From Schistosoma mansoni (taxonomy: Eukaryota; Platyhelminthes; Trematoda; Strigeidida; Schistosomatidae): 64,000 nucleotides of DNA. How positions within the stretch are numbered: position 1 is the first letter of the stretch; every line of letters begins with the position of its first letter. Positions 36,361-48,899 of this stretch are shown one piece after another. Below the pieces are notes generated by a model. It was not told the origin of the DNA and did not search any database. It saw only the letters and a list, made by a program, of their open reading frames with translations. Location of the stretch: NCBI RefSeq assembly GCF_000237925.1, contig NC_031495.1, forward strand, positions 1,116,001 through 1,180,000, in the 5' to 3' direction. Made by a program: the position numbers and the translations under genes.

Positions 36361-39247
36361 AATTCCGCCTGTAGCTCCTCCGGGGGCTACTGCTGGTCGC
36401 AAGTCCGGATAAAGGAGGAGGCATGTGCGACCTCACCCCGTTGAAAACCAACTCGCCAAAATAACGCTAACCGGAAAAAATTAATCAAACCATTTAACTC
36501 TACCCTGGGAATTTAAGGGATAATTATGACATCTCATGATGAAAGCCGAGTTCCTTCGGAAGTCATGAAGCCGATGCGCTTTCTAACAACCAGAAGAACA
36601 ATTTTGTAGGTCCACTGAACCTCCGGACAATGTAGGAGACCGAAAGAGTCTTCCAAATCGCTGCAAAAATGAGGAAATACAACCTGTAGGTGCTTGGGAT
36701 CAGTGAAACACATTGGACGCAGGTTGGACAACAACGACCATCTTCAGAGGGGCTTCAGTTATACTCCGATCATGAAGAAGGAAATGCCCCACATACACAA
36801 GGAGTTGCATTGATGCTATTCTAACAAGCACAAAATGCAATTATCGGATACGAATCTCATGGACAAAGGATCATCAGAGCCTCCTTCAACAAGGCAATAC
36901 AATGAACGTCATACAATGCTTTGCGCCTACCAAGCGGTAAGATGAAGACGTTAAAGTTCAATTCTAAGATAGGCCGCAGCCAATCGTCAAGAGGAACTCA
37001 ACAAAGGACATGACCATTATGATGAGAGATTTAAATGCCAAGGTTGGAATGGACGAAACTGGATACGAAGACGTCATGGAACGACATGGACTGGGAGAAA
37101 GGAACAAAAATGGTGAGAGATTTGCAAACCTATGTGCCTTCAATAAACTTGTCATACGCGGTACAATATTCTCACACAAGCGCATTTCACAAAAGCACAT
37201 AGACTTTACCGGACCACACTACGCAGAACCAACTCGACCATATCTGCATCAACAAAACGTTCAGGAGGCAGGTGGAGGATGTGAAAAGCAGGAGAGGAGC
37301 TGATATAGCATCAGATCATCATTTGCTGGTCGCCAAGATAAAACTAAAACTTAAGAAGCACTGGACAACGGCGCGGACAACATCACAAAGGTTTAATACC
37401 GCTTTTCTTCAGGATACTGACAAACTCAACAAATTCAAGATAGCCCTCAGCAACAGGTTCTAGGCCTTTCATGATCTACTCAATGGAGAGGGAACTACCA
37501 TGAAGAGCAAATGAAAAGAGATAAAAGAGGCAATCATTTCAACATGTCAGGAGGTTCTGGGCCACAAGAAGCACCATCACAGGGAATGGATCATTGTCGA
37601 TACACTGGATAAGATTGAAGAAAGGAGGAACAAGAAGGCAGCAATCAATATCAGTCGAACAGGAGCAGAAAAAGCCAAGGCACAAGCCGAATACACAGAA
37701 GTAATCAAGCAAATGAAGAGGAGCATCAGAACCGACAAACGTAAATATGTGGAAGATCTGGCAATGACAGCGGAAAAGGCTGCAAGAGAGGGAAACACGA
37801 GACAACTGTATGATACAACAAAGAAACTTGCTGGAAATTACCGTAAACCAGAAAGACCAGTGAGAAGCAAGGATGGCAAGGTAATAACCAGCATTGAAAA
37901 GCGACGGAACAGGTGGGTAGAACACTTCAAAGAACTCTTGAATCGACCAGCTCCACTGAACCCACCCAACATCGAAGCAGTGCCCACGGATCTCCCAATC
38001 GTTGTTGGCCCACCAACAATTGTAGAGATCAGCATGGTCACCAGACAAATCAAGAGCGGCAAAGCAGCGGGACTAGACAACATTCTAACAGAGACACAAA
38101 AAGCATTTGTAGCGGTAACTTCAAAGATACTCCACATCCTCTTCAGTAAGATTTGGGATAAATATCAAGTAACAACGGAGTGAAAAGATGAAAACCTAAT
38201 CAAAATACCAAAGAAAAGCGAATTCAGCAAGTGTGATAACTACAGGGCCATCACTCTTCCCTCAATACCAGACTAAGTCTTCAACAAGGTACTGTTAAAC
38301 AGAATGAGGGACTCCGTAGACGCCCAACTTTGAGACCAACAGGCTGGATTCCTTGAGGATCAATTGTGTACAGACCAAATCGCAACTCTACTTATCAGTG
38401 TGAAACAATCAATTGAGTGGAATTAATCACTGTACATCAACTTCATTGACTTTGAGAAGGCATTTGATACCGTGGACAGGACAACACTATGGAGGCTTCA
38501 TCGACACTAGGCCATACCTGAGAAGACATTCAATATCATAAGGAAAGTCTGTTTAAAAAAAAGTAAAAGCAAGGCTCTGCAATACAATACAGCATGCACC
38601 AATCGAATCACACTTGACAAGGAAGCTTTGGACGATGTGAAAACCGTTACATGTCTGGGTGGTATCATCGATGAACACGGTGGATCTGATGCAGATGTGA
38701 AGACGCGGATCGGCAAAACAAGAGCAGCATATTTACAACTTAAGAACATCTGGAACTCAAGACGATTGTCTGTCAACCTACACTAAAGTCAGAATTTTCA
38801 ATACAAATGTCAAGAAAGTTCTACTTTATGGGGTGGAAACTTGGAAAACTACGAAAACCATCTTCCAGAAGATATAGGTGTTTATTAACAGTTGTCTACA
38901 CAAAATACTTCGGGTTCGTTGGCCCAACACTATCAACAACAACCTACTGTGGAAGAGAACAAACCAGATTTAGGCGGAGGAACAAATCAGGAAGAAGTAC
39001 TGGAAGTGGATAGGACACGCATTGAAGAAAGCACCCAACTGTGTCACAACACAAAACCTCACATGGAGTCCTGAAAGCCAAAGGGAAAGAGGAAAATCAA
39101 AGAACGGATTACGCTGAGCAATGGAGACAGAAATTAGAAGATTGAACAAAAATTGGATGGAAATAGGAAGAAAGGCTCAGAACAAATTGAGTTAGAGAAT
39201 GCTGGTCGGCGGCCTACTCTCCATTAGGAATAACAGGCATAAGTAAG
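36361..39247 (+). mobile_element. RTE-type LINE nested in the gypsy-like fossil
   Basis: A 2.9 kb RTE copy flanked by a 13-base target duplication, TTCACCACCTAAT at 36348-36360 and TTCACCAACTAAT at 39248-39260 (one mismatch). It has the GC-rich 5' leader with a CTCCTCCGGGGGCTAC hairpin, an endonuclease start near 36527 (MTSHDESR), a GDLNAKVG-like block near 37030, the linker frame at 37713-38183, a FEKAFDTVD block near 38450 and a 3' end with TAAGTAAG. It is full at the 5' end but lacks the central reverse transcriptase, including the YADD region, and has many stops, so it cannot move by itself. Confidence 0.88.
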
Positions 39248-41230
39248 TTCACCAACTAATGCAACAACCCTGCATTACTTCTTGGGAATGATTAGTCATT
39301 ATGGTGTTTTTCTCCCGAATCTGCATTGTTGGCGAGCACCGTTTAATAATTTACTAAAGAAGGATGCCAAATAGGTCTGGTCAAGAGATTGTCAGAATGC
39401 ATTTTCAAAATTTAAAAAGCTGCTTTCATCAAACTTACTGCTTGCACACTACGATCCAGTACTCCCTATTGTACTTGCAGCAGACGCATCAAACTATGGA
39501 ATAGGAGCTGTGATCTCACACATTTACCTTGATTGGTCTGAGGAAGTCATTGCCCACACATGCAGATAACTGACAATGACAGGAAGGAATTGCAGTCAGA
39601 TAGAGAATGAGGCACTAGGCATTATCTTTGCGGTTAAAGCGTTTCACAAGATGCTGTTTGGTAAACGCTTTACATTATCAACAGACCACAAACCGTTACT
39701 GACAGTCTTTGGGTCCCAGAAAGATATTCCTGTCTACACAGCGAACCGCTTACAGAGATGGGCAACAACGCTTTTAGGGTACGATTTCAACATTAAGTAC
39801 CACCCAACGACGGATTTTGGACAAGCTGAGGCACTCTAAAGGCCGATTGGTTCCCATGCAAAACAAGGAGAAGACTTACTTGCTCCTGTTGTAGAAGTTG
39901 AAGATAAAGTTCACGCTGTGTTAACATACGCAATCGCTGGCCTGCCGATTATATTTGAAAGTATTAAAGAAGTGAACGAATAAGATAAAACCTTGAAGAC
40001 TATGCACCATTTTCTACCCAATTAGTTGCTTTCGAGACGACTCCAAAGAGAGATTATGCAACACTTTCATCGACGAGAATCTCTCACAATTATCGATTCC
40101 TGTATCATGTTTAGCCACCACATTGTTATCCCCATGGATCTCCGACAGTGAGTATTCAAACAGTTTCACATCAAACACCCGGGAACGAGCAAAATGAAAT
40201 CACTGGCACGAAATTACGCACACTGGCCTTCGATAGACCAAGATAAAAAACAGTTGTGCCACAGCTGCGAATCATGCATAGAAGCAGCAAGGAACCTAGC
40301 GAAAGTGAAACCACAGCCATGGTCGAAAGCAGGTGGTCCCTGGCAAAAACTACACGCTGATTTCGCCGGCCGAATACAAGTCAAGAACTTTCTAGTTATT
40401 GTGGAGGCCTACACAAAGTAGCGGGAAGCATACGAAATCAAAAATACAACGTTGGAGAACATCATTTTCAAATTATCAAGTCTATTTTCTTGTTTTGGCG
40501 TCCCAGAAATCTCAGTAACAGACAATGGCACCCAATTTCTGTAGTCAACATTCAAACATTTTTGCAGTGAAAATTGTATACGTCGCCTTCAGTCTCCTCC
40601 ATATCATCCCCAATCAAATGTACAAGCCGAGAGGTTTCTGGATACGACTAAAAGTGCTTTGGTTAAGGAGAAGAAAGTGGGTAATCCGGTACAGGAGATT
40701 CCTAATGACCTACAAAGTCACGCCTAATCCGGCGGTGCCAGTAGGAAAGTCACCATCAGGATGTATGTTTGAGTGGAAAATCCGGACGATGTTCGACAGA
40801 ATATTGCCACCCAAGAAAACACGAAACCTGTACGTGAGTATCGGACGAGCATACGTAGCTTGAAGGTAGGTAAGAAAGTCCTTTTAAAGTGGTATCAAAG
40901 TGCTCGAAAATGGGAACTAAAGGTCATACAACGGTGGATCGGGAAGTTACCTTATTTAGTCCGGCGAAGTTACTGAACGTGTATCAGACATATAAATCAG
41001 ATCAGAAAGGATCACAGGACAGCGACAATAGATACATGACTACCGTTCCACATGCTGGTGGATTTAACGCAGAAAACCCGAAAGAATGCCACTACTTACG
41101 ACTCCAGAGATCTTGAAGGGAAATGACACAGCCGATTAGAGTGATGAATAGAAAAAGGAGAGCGGCAACAATGTCTCAAGTAAATCTAAAAAGAAAGTCA
41201 TATGTAACAGACCTCAAAGAGTGTAGGTGA
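39248..41230 (+). mobile_element. Gypsy-like LTR retrotransposon fossil, RNase H and integrase
   Basis: Continuation of the pol reading: RNase H (ADASNYGIGAV near 39480, QIENEALGIIFAVKAFHK near 39600, STDHKPLL near 39680), the integrase zinc-binding block (CHSCESC near 40260) and integrase core (a VTDNGTQF box near 40510). Broken in many places; the 3' LTR was not identified. The likely order relative to the other half is simply interruption by the nested RTE. Confidence 0.8.
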
Positions 41231-41943
41231 AATGATGGCTCGTTGGAAACCTCAAGGAAGCCTCAAGAAGCCTATAAATGGCCCAAAACTCTCCATCCAA
41301 TCACCGCTAGAGGAACATTCTAGAATGCCGACGTACAGCTTCCCTATTGGACGAATAAAAAAGGTCTCCTATGTGCTGATGATTTACTTTCATTCAAAAA
41401 CTATTAATACATGAGGTTTATTGTACTATATTTGATACTGTGTTGGGAATAACGTTCTGACTTACTAGTATTCTGTCTTCTCTCTTGAAACGTTGCGAAT
41501 TCGATCGTTAAAGTAGTCAAGTAGTACGCGGCATAGCAAGAATCTATAGCTCTAGATATAATTTATTTGCTCTACGCATGCATTTATTTGGAGGTAACGT
41601 TAGACTACTTATTACAGAGCTACTTCTGGGAGCGTTAACATTCTCTTTACTTTTAGTCTGAACATGTCAATTATAAATTTTCACAGAATTCATCATATGG
41701 TAGTACCATAAAGCAAACACCAGAATCCATGGGAATATATAACATCAATATTCAGACTTTAAACTAAAACTGGATTTCTAATTAGATATCGTCACATGTT
41801 TCAAAACCTTTTTATCTCATAATTTTGACTTTTCATAACTTTGATTATAACTATCACTATTATTGAATATTACATTACAAAATGAACTCATCAGATTTGT
41901 ATCGACTATCTTATTTATAAAACATGTACACGAACGAAATGAA

Positions 41944-42115
41944 TAGTGGCTAGCAGCGGAATCTTGTTTGACACTCATTTCATTATATTTGTGACTCCTC
42001 AGGTGTACGTACTTGCATATCAGTGTTGATGTTCTCTCCAGGACTCGATCACAGTAACTTTGCGTAAAACACAATCACATTATCCACTTAGCCACTGTAT
42101 CTTGAAAACCACCTG
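41944..42115 (-). mobile_element. Sm-alpha-type SINE with hammerhead relic
   Basis: The reverse complement has a full A box (TGGCTAAGTGG), a full B box (GATCGAGTC), then CACCTGAGGAGTCAC, a decayed stem II, GAAATGAGTGTC and the 3' phrase CTGCTAGCCACTATTC. The core is close to but not fully canonical. Confidence 0.75.
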
Positions 42116-42185
42116 CTTGTGTAATGAGATAAAGATTAAATTCACTTGGTTTTGTTGACTTAAAAATTCTCATTGTCGTTTAGGA

Positions 42186-42355
42186 CTGCAATTGATCAGC
42201 CTCTTATTGGCACACGTGCATCCTGTCCGGATTGCCTCGATGTTGTCTTTATTCACAAGCTGTATTATCAAAGATGGAGGCAGTCCACACAGAATGAACA
42301 TATGTCAGTAAAAGATTGATCAACTACAGTCGTCAAGAACAGTGGTAAGATATGA
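42186..42355 (+). mobile_element. Sm-alpha SINE head fragment
   Basis: GACTGCAATTGATCAGCCTC and GGATTGCCTCGATGTTG match the 5' part of the fuller copy at 50641-50890, here in plus orientation, so this piece points the opposite way from 41944-42115. Confidence 0.55.
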
Positions 42356-42949
42356 GCAAACATCTCTAAGTGAATATATATGTACAGAAGTACAACGACG
42401 ATGAAGAACTACTGGAAGATAGGCATCTCTTAGCTAAACAAAAGTTTTGATATCTCAAAAATAATATATTCTATGAAAAAGTACTCAGCGGGTAACACAA
42501 GTCAAATAACTAATGGCTGAATAATTGAATCGATGGGTGGTAATCATATTTTAACAACTTCGGGTTATTCATGAAGACGATATGACTATATAAGAGATTC
42601 CAACGATGTTGATAAACAATGACTATGTATATAAACTATACAGCGACCAAAACATTTTCAACATGGATAATCATGCGTGATTTTTCATGGTAGGGGGGGG
42701 GTGTTAGTGTAAATCACTGACATTAATTGGTGGGACTACATTTAACTTTTGCGAATCATATGGTGTATCTAGTAAAAATAGGATTACAGAATAAATGGTT
42801 TCCTTGAGAATCGAAATCTGTATATAAGACGAGATGGTAAAGCTGTGGATTGAAAGTGATATATATATGTCTATTGTGAAGTCGCTTTGGAAACGAATAT
42901 TCAGTAATCAGGTCATGTTGTATAAAGGACATTTGTCAAATTGTATCTT
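42356..42949. other. No feature recognised
   Basis: AT-rich sequence with one short G run near 42692-42700. No exon or element was recognised. Confidence 0.3.
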
Positions 42950-43080
42950 ATACGATGAATTCATGAGTCAAATAAATATAGACCACCATGGAAACCATGG
43001 AAGCACTAGACGACTGTTTATTTCTCGTATGGGACTCCTCAGAAGTGCTCATTCACGATCCCGCTCACGAGGTTGTCTTA
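42950..43080 (-). mobile_element. SINE fragment (hammerhead-bearing family)
   Basis: ATGAGTCAAATAAATATAGA, then CACCATGGAAACCATGGAAG, GGGACTCCTCAGAAGTGCTC and CACGATCCCGCTCACGAGG follow the family order in reverse orientation. Confidence 0.65.
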
Positions 43081-43154
43081 CTTTAATTGACTTATGACTT
43101 CAACGATTAAATCACTATATTATCCACAAACCTCCTTCTGATTATAAAATTGTA

Positions 43155-43870
43155 TTTGTTTTCATCTAGTGTAGCAGCAGTATGCCTCAACACACACAAG
43201 GGAAAAAGTAATATCCTCAAACACAACACGGAGAACACCAACTCAATTACACTTGATGGAGAAACTCTGAAAGATGTGGAATCTTTCACGCTCCTATGGA
43301 AGCATCATCAATGAATGTGGTGAATCTGATGCAGACGTAAGCGCGAGGATTGGCAAAGTAATGGCATCATTCTTAAAGTTGAAAGACATATGGAAGTTAA
43401 AAAACTGTCAACCACTGTCAAAATCACAATCTTCAATATGAACGTCAACACTACCTGACTGCACGTGAAAATCTACTACAACCATCGTCAAGAAGGTACA
43501 GGTATTTACAAACAGTTGTCTACTCAAGATACTCAATATCCATTGGCCGGATATCATCAGCAACAGACTGCTGTGGTAGAGGACAAACCAGCGTTTGCCT
43601 GAACAGAAAATCAGGAAAAGACGTTGGAAGTGGATGGGACATGCATTGAGGAAATCACGAAACTACATCACGAGGCAAACCCTAACTTGGAATTCTGAAG
43701 GAAAACGGAGAGGATAGAGGCCAAAGAACACAATGCATCGAGAATCGGAAGAAAACATGAAAAATATGATTGAAAACTGGAAAGAACTGGAAAATGTTTC
43801 CCAGGACAGGGTTGGATGAAGAGTGCTGTTAGTTGGTCTATGAGTTGTAAAAGGAGTAAGTAAGCAAGTA
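43155..43870 (+). mobile_element. RTE-type LINE, 5'-truncated 3' part
   Basis: Reads the late reverse transcriptase and C-terminal region (a DVESFT block, SDADVSARIGK and WKLKN-like pieces) and ends with the RTE tail AGTAAGTAAGCAAGTAAAAG. Frames are broken. A typical 5'-truncated insertion. Confidence 0.75.
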
Positions 43871-44754
43871 AAAGCGTAAATGTTTTAAATTCCGCACTAA
43901 TTCCACTTTCCTAAAGAGCCTGGGATTGTTTTACGATACAATTCATTAGTGTTTCAGAACCAATGAACTAGTGTATAATTTGAATCAGGTAACTGAATTA
44001 TGAGATAATCACTCATGAACCAAAGAGACTAACAAATTAAGTGATAACGATTTGATTTGTTTCAAAAGCAGATATTGGCACAGTGAGTACTCAACACAGA
44101 ATATAGTTCGAATACTACTTGAATCCAAGGATAGAACAAAGCATACACTCACTGTACTGTGAAATATAAATCACAAATTGTTATACTCCACATCATCCGT
44201 TCACTGTATACATTGTGTATTACGTAAGAGAGTATGCAATATTATCAATACAACAACAGCTATCTACAGAAAAATCATGCAGTACGGTTCAGTTCAAGCA
44301 GTTTCCATAGTTTACTCAGATTTTTTAAGCTTACAAATCTGTTATCTACAGACACGTGCATGAATAACCGGTTCAACTTCATATAGTTCAAATACATAGT
44401 TATGATGACAAACATAATATACCAAATCTTTTTGCGCTCATATTCTCGAAATAAAGACTCCAGTTATGAAAGAATTTTCAGAAAACAATGTGAAAAAGAT
44501 GAGTGAATGGAGAAGTCATTCTACTTTGCAAAAATGAGGATTAATGAGTATTGGCTCCTTAGTCTATTAGTTAAACTGTTGTAGGTGATATCAGAAGTCC
44601 TGAGTTCAATTATCAGTGGGAAGGTAGTAGACGTAGACTGTTAAGATATCAAATACAAGAACAAGGTAGATGTTCAGTACATTGCTATTTTCAAACGTTG
44701 TTTGACTAAGAACATTCCGTGATGTCAAATATGAGAGAATGTATGCATCCTACC
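43871..44754. other. No feature recognised
   Basis: AT-rich sequence without a recognised exon, SINE promoter or transposon protein. Confidence 0.3.
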
Positions 44755-46430
44755 CTATTCTACTAAAATTAATAGAAATATACTAAAAATCTGAATGTTG
44801 ACCTCAAATGAAGTACTCGAATATTGTTGTTTAATTCAAGAGAAAATATTTGGAAACGAACATTTCTAAAAATTCGACGTTTTAATTTGGTTGATGTATC
44901 TATACTGGTCTACTACACTCATAAAGTCAAGTCTGGTTATACGGTTGCAATGAAATTTTAGTATTGCTATTTATGAAGGATCATTGATTTTGAAAACATT
45001 TGCTTAACAAATAATAATGGAAGTGGCTTTTGTTGAAATCGTAGTAATTTAATAGTTGAATTCATGAGTTGTGGATATGTACAGTTGAGGAGTCCCATAA
45101 TAGAACAAAACGGCCGTCTAGTTCTTCCAGGTTTTCCATGGTGGTCTAGCTTTCATTGACTCATGAATTCAGCTATTAAACTATTTATTAAATGTCTAGT
45201 GATCAAACTTATGAGCACTTGACTTCATTTAACCTTAATAAAGAATTAATCCACCTTCAATAAAAACAATAGGGTTTATGTGATCAGTCATGTGGAAGAC
45301 AGTTCGCGGAGCTGAGTACCGTAGAAGTGGTAAGCTGCTGTACTGAATGTTGCATATGGTGAGACTACTTTGCTGTGGCTTTTGCACAAGTCAAATTTCA
45401 CGTGACAAAATTGCTAATCAAAACTCCGACTTATATGACTTCGTCCCTGCGCCTAACTAGTGAGGCCTTGAACAGCACAAGAGGCCTAAAGACAGCAATG
45501 AGTCCTCGTTGGTTCTCAAAATAGTAGTGTCTCGATTACCACAAGCTGTTGAGTCCAGCTGTATGAATGGTATATTTTAGACAAACGTGCTTTATACACA
45601 AGTGGATCAGACCGTATCACACCATATAAAACAAAATAGTTATCATTACACAAGATCAAGCCAAAAGTTGCTGTGTGTGCGGCATGATAACTCAGGAATA
45701 AGTCAAGAACGGTAAATTTTATAACAGTGGATAATAAGTCGAACGAAAGCTTTTGATGAAAGAAGTGTGAACATATGTATGTCAAATCTACCGAATCGTC
45801 CAAATAATCCAATTGAGATACACGGAAAATTGAAGTTCACAAAGCAACGACTTGTCAAAAAGGTGGTTATTTATTGAATAATATATATATATTAGTTCCA
45901 AGCCTCAACTTGTGAGATGTCTGTATCGTTTACCGTGTCTTTTTGTCTACAATAAAATGGGCTTCTTGTGACAGAAAGAATAATCAAAACATACGATAGT
46001 GCAAAAAACAACTGTTAACTGTGTGTAAATTTGGTGACAGTTTATCAACAAGCAAACACAGAATCAGGAGCGAACAGAATGGGAACCGTTGTGCTTAAAC
46101 AAGGTTTAAAAATGCACAAAATTGTGAATCACTGCTACAGCGATTGAGATAAACTACAATGAGAAATACGGTAAATGTTATCAGTATTCGTGAATATTTC
46201 AGAATATTACACGGCAAACTTGCGTTACAACAGAAACTTAGAAATTGCTAGGAATACAATTATTTACGGAATATTATTAAGTAGTATAAAACAATACACA
46301 AATGAGCGGAAGTGGAGTGATTAAGGACAGAATTAACATACACCCCCCAAAGACAGCATGCCTTTCCTCGCTATTACTCTTTTGATATTTAGCGTGAAAG
46401 TATTCACAGACGAAAATGATTCAGTTTTCG
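44755..46430. repeat. Second duplicated block, arm 2 (partner 7690-9370)
   Basis: See 7690-9370. The best-conserved core is 45905-46240. A small AT-rich difference at about 45860-45900 replaces the corresponding sequence of arm 1. Confidence 0.8.
45060..45180 (+). mobile_element. SINE fragment shared with 7985-8110
   Basis: TTGAGGAGTCCCATAATAG, AAAACGGCCGTCTAG, CCAGGTTTTCCATGGTGG and TTGACTCATGAATTC. The same insertion is present in the partner block. Confidence 0.7.
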
Positions 46431-46436
46431 TTTGCC

Positions 46437-48535
46437 AAAGTCACTTGTATCTTCTGGATGATGGCCTTCGTAGTTCTCCAGGTTTCCGCCCCATACAGTA
46501 GAACTGTCTTGACATTTGTAATGAAAATTCTGACTTTGGTGTCGGTTGACTAACAATTGTTTTGAGTTCCAGATGTTCTTCAATTGTAAATATGCTGCTC
46601 TCGCTTTGCCGATCCTCGCCCTCACATCTGCATCAGATCCACCGTGTTCATTGATGATGCTACCCAGATATGTTAAGGTTTTCACATCCTCCATAGCTTT
46701 TCGTCAAGTGGAATTCGATTAATGCATGTTGTAATGTATCCGAGAATCTTGCTTTTGCCTTTGTTTATATTGAGTCGTACTGCTGCTGAGGCTGATGCTA
46801 CACTGGTTGTCTTCTCCTGCATTTGTTGTTACGTGTGTGATAGAAGAGGCAGATCGTCTGCGAAGTCTAAATCGTCCAGCTGCATCCTAGCTGTCAATTT
46901 TATCCTGTGCTTACCTTCAGATGTTGACGTCTTCATGATCCAGTTGACCAGAAAGAGAAAGAGGAAGGGTGAGAGTAAGTAAATTTGCCTGACACCGGTC
47001 TTTACCTCGAATGAATCAATGAGTTGTCCTCCATGCACCATTTGGCAGTTTAATCCTCCATAGAAATTCTGTATGATATTGAATATCTTCTCAGGTACGC
47101 CGTAGTGTCAAAGAAGCCTCTATAGTGTTGTCCTGTCCACCTGTCTACGTAATCAATGAAGTTGATGTGGAGTGATAAATTTCATTCAATTGTTTCTTCT
47201 GTAGTATCGGTTGTTATGTTAAGCCCGTATGCCTTATTCTAACTTCTGAACAAACCAATTCACCTATCCATCATGAGTCATGTTTTCACCTTGTCAATTA
47301 TGCACTTATTAACCCTGACCAGTTTTATATGAGCCTAGGTGTGTGTACACTTCTTATCCTATTTATCACATGTCTGTCATTTATTCTTGTCTGACTATAA
47401 ATATTGATTAACGCTTGATTAAAGTGAGTTGGCTTCCACTCCATCTCCATTGCGTGTCATTTTTACTTTGCTCGCTGGTATTTGCTCATGTGCTTGTAAC
47501 TTTCTGGCCTGCGTCGTTTGTCAATAAAACTGTAGCTGCCACTTCTCTTTGCCTTCTGATTTTATGCACCGTTAAGATTTGAATAATAACGGTTACCAAG
47601 GTGAACGATTAGCGAAGCACGGCACTACAGTTCCACGATGATCCGTAGTGCTGCCATTCAGTCTGTACACGATTGATCCTTACGGGATTCAGCCTGTTGA
47701 TCTCGAAGCTGGGCGTCTACGGAGTCCCTCATTCTGTTTAACAATACCTTGTTGAAGACTTAGTCTGGTATTGAGGGAAGAGTGATGGCCCTGTAGTTAT
47801 CACACTTGCTGAATTCGCTTTTCTTTGGTATTTTGATTAGGTTTTCATCTTTTCACTCTGTTGTTACTTGATATTTATCCCAAATCTTACTGAAGAGGAT
47901 GTGGAGTATCTTTGAAGTTACCGCTACAAATGCTTTTTGTGTCTCTGTTAGAATGTTGTCTAGTCCCGCTGCTTTGCCGCTCTTGATTTGTCTGGTGACC
48001 ATGCTGATCTCTACAATTGTTGGTGGGCCAACAACGATTGGGAGATCCGTGGGCACTGCTTCGATGTTGGGTGGGTTCAGTGGAGCTGGTCGATTCAAGA
48101 GTTCTTTGAAGTGTTCTACCCACCTGTTCCGTCGCTTTTCAATGCTGGTTATTACCTTGCCATCCTTGCTTCTCACTGGTCTTTCTGGTTTACGGTAATT
48201 TCCAGCAAGTTTCTTTGTTGTATCATACAGTTGTCTCGTGTTTCCCTCTCTTGCAGCCTTTTCCGCTGTCATTGCCAGATCTTCCACATATTTACGTTTG
48301 TCGGTTCTGATGCTCCTCTTCACTTGCTTGTTTGCTTCTTTGCATCTAGCTTTCGCCTTGAATTACTCTGTTCCTGTTCGACTGATATTGATTGTTGCCT
48401 TCTTGTTCCTCCTTTCTTCAATCTTATCCAGTGTATCGACAATGATCCATTCCCTGTGATGGTGCTTCTTGTGGTTCGGAACCTCATGATATGTTGAAGT
48501 GAGTGCCTCCTTGATCTCTTTCCAGTTGTTTGCTA
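46437..48535 (-). mobile_element. RTE-type LINE, 5'-truncated, interrupted by an LTR
   Basis: Minus-strand RTE piece running from the linker (48497) through reverse transcriptase to DVRARIGKARAAYLQLKNIW near 46600, interrupted by an LTR-like unit at 47200-47629. The frame at 47853-48323 is identical at protein level to 37713-38183 of the nested copy, and both share in-frame stops. The element is dead and truncated at both ends. Confidence 0.85.
47200..47629 (+). mobile_element. Solo LTR inserted in an RTE copy
   Basis: A 430-base unit beginning TGTAGT and ending ACTACA, with no internal coding region, interrupts the RTE reading between 47199 and 47630. A related fragment lies at 15890-16335. 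The target duplication is unclear (GTTTC or TCTTC against GTTCC). It is a fossil solo LTR, younger than the RTE copy it interrupts. Confidence 0.55.
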
Positions 48536-48744
48536 TTTGGGAGTATGGTTTATTTAAATTAAAATCTAACACGTCCATAGCATGTCGAATGAATACCAAT
48601 TGTCCTCAGAATGAAAAGTATCTTTTAGCTCTTAAATGACCTAAAAATTCATAACCTCCGAATAAATGTTGACTAGTTTGTTTACATATATTAGATATCA
48701 TTCGATTAAATGATTCATCCAAATCTTGCTTCAATCGTGCATGC

Positions 48745-48845
48745 GCACTGTTGAGGAGTTCCATAATAGGACGAAACGGTCATCCAGTACTTCCAGGTTT
48801 TCCATGGTGTTCTAGCTTCAATTGACTCATGATTTCAACTATGAA
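48745..48845 (+). mobile_element. SINE fragment with hammerhead-like core
   Basis: GCGCACTGTTGAGGAGTTCC, GGACGAAACGGTCATCCAG, CCAGGTTTTCCATGGTG and TTGACTCATGATTTC follow the family order. The core is slightly altered. Confidence 0.7.
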
Positions 48846-48899
48846 AATACTAAATTCTCCACAAAACCTCCTCTGATCAACCTAATTTCACAATTTTCA

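Noticed and set aside
37539-38048. Long open frame of 169 codons on the minus strand, with a near twin at 47988-48497 on plus
   Set aside because: It is the antisense of the RTE linker and reverse-transcriptase tract in both places; the apparent conservation follows from the shared RTE DNA, and the frame matches no protein family.
42834-43097. 87-codon plus-strand frame MVKLWIESDI
   Set aside because: Its second half is antisense to a SINE fragment (42950-43080); not a gene.
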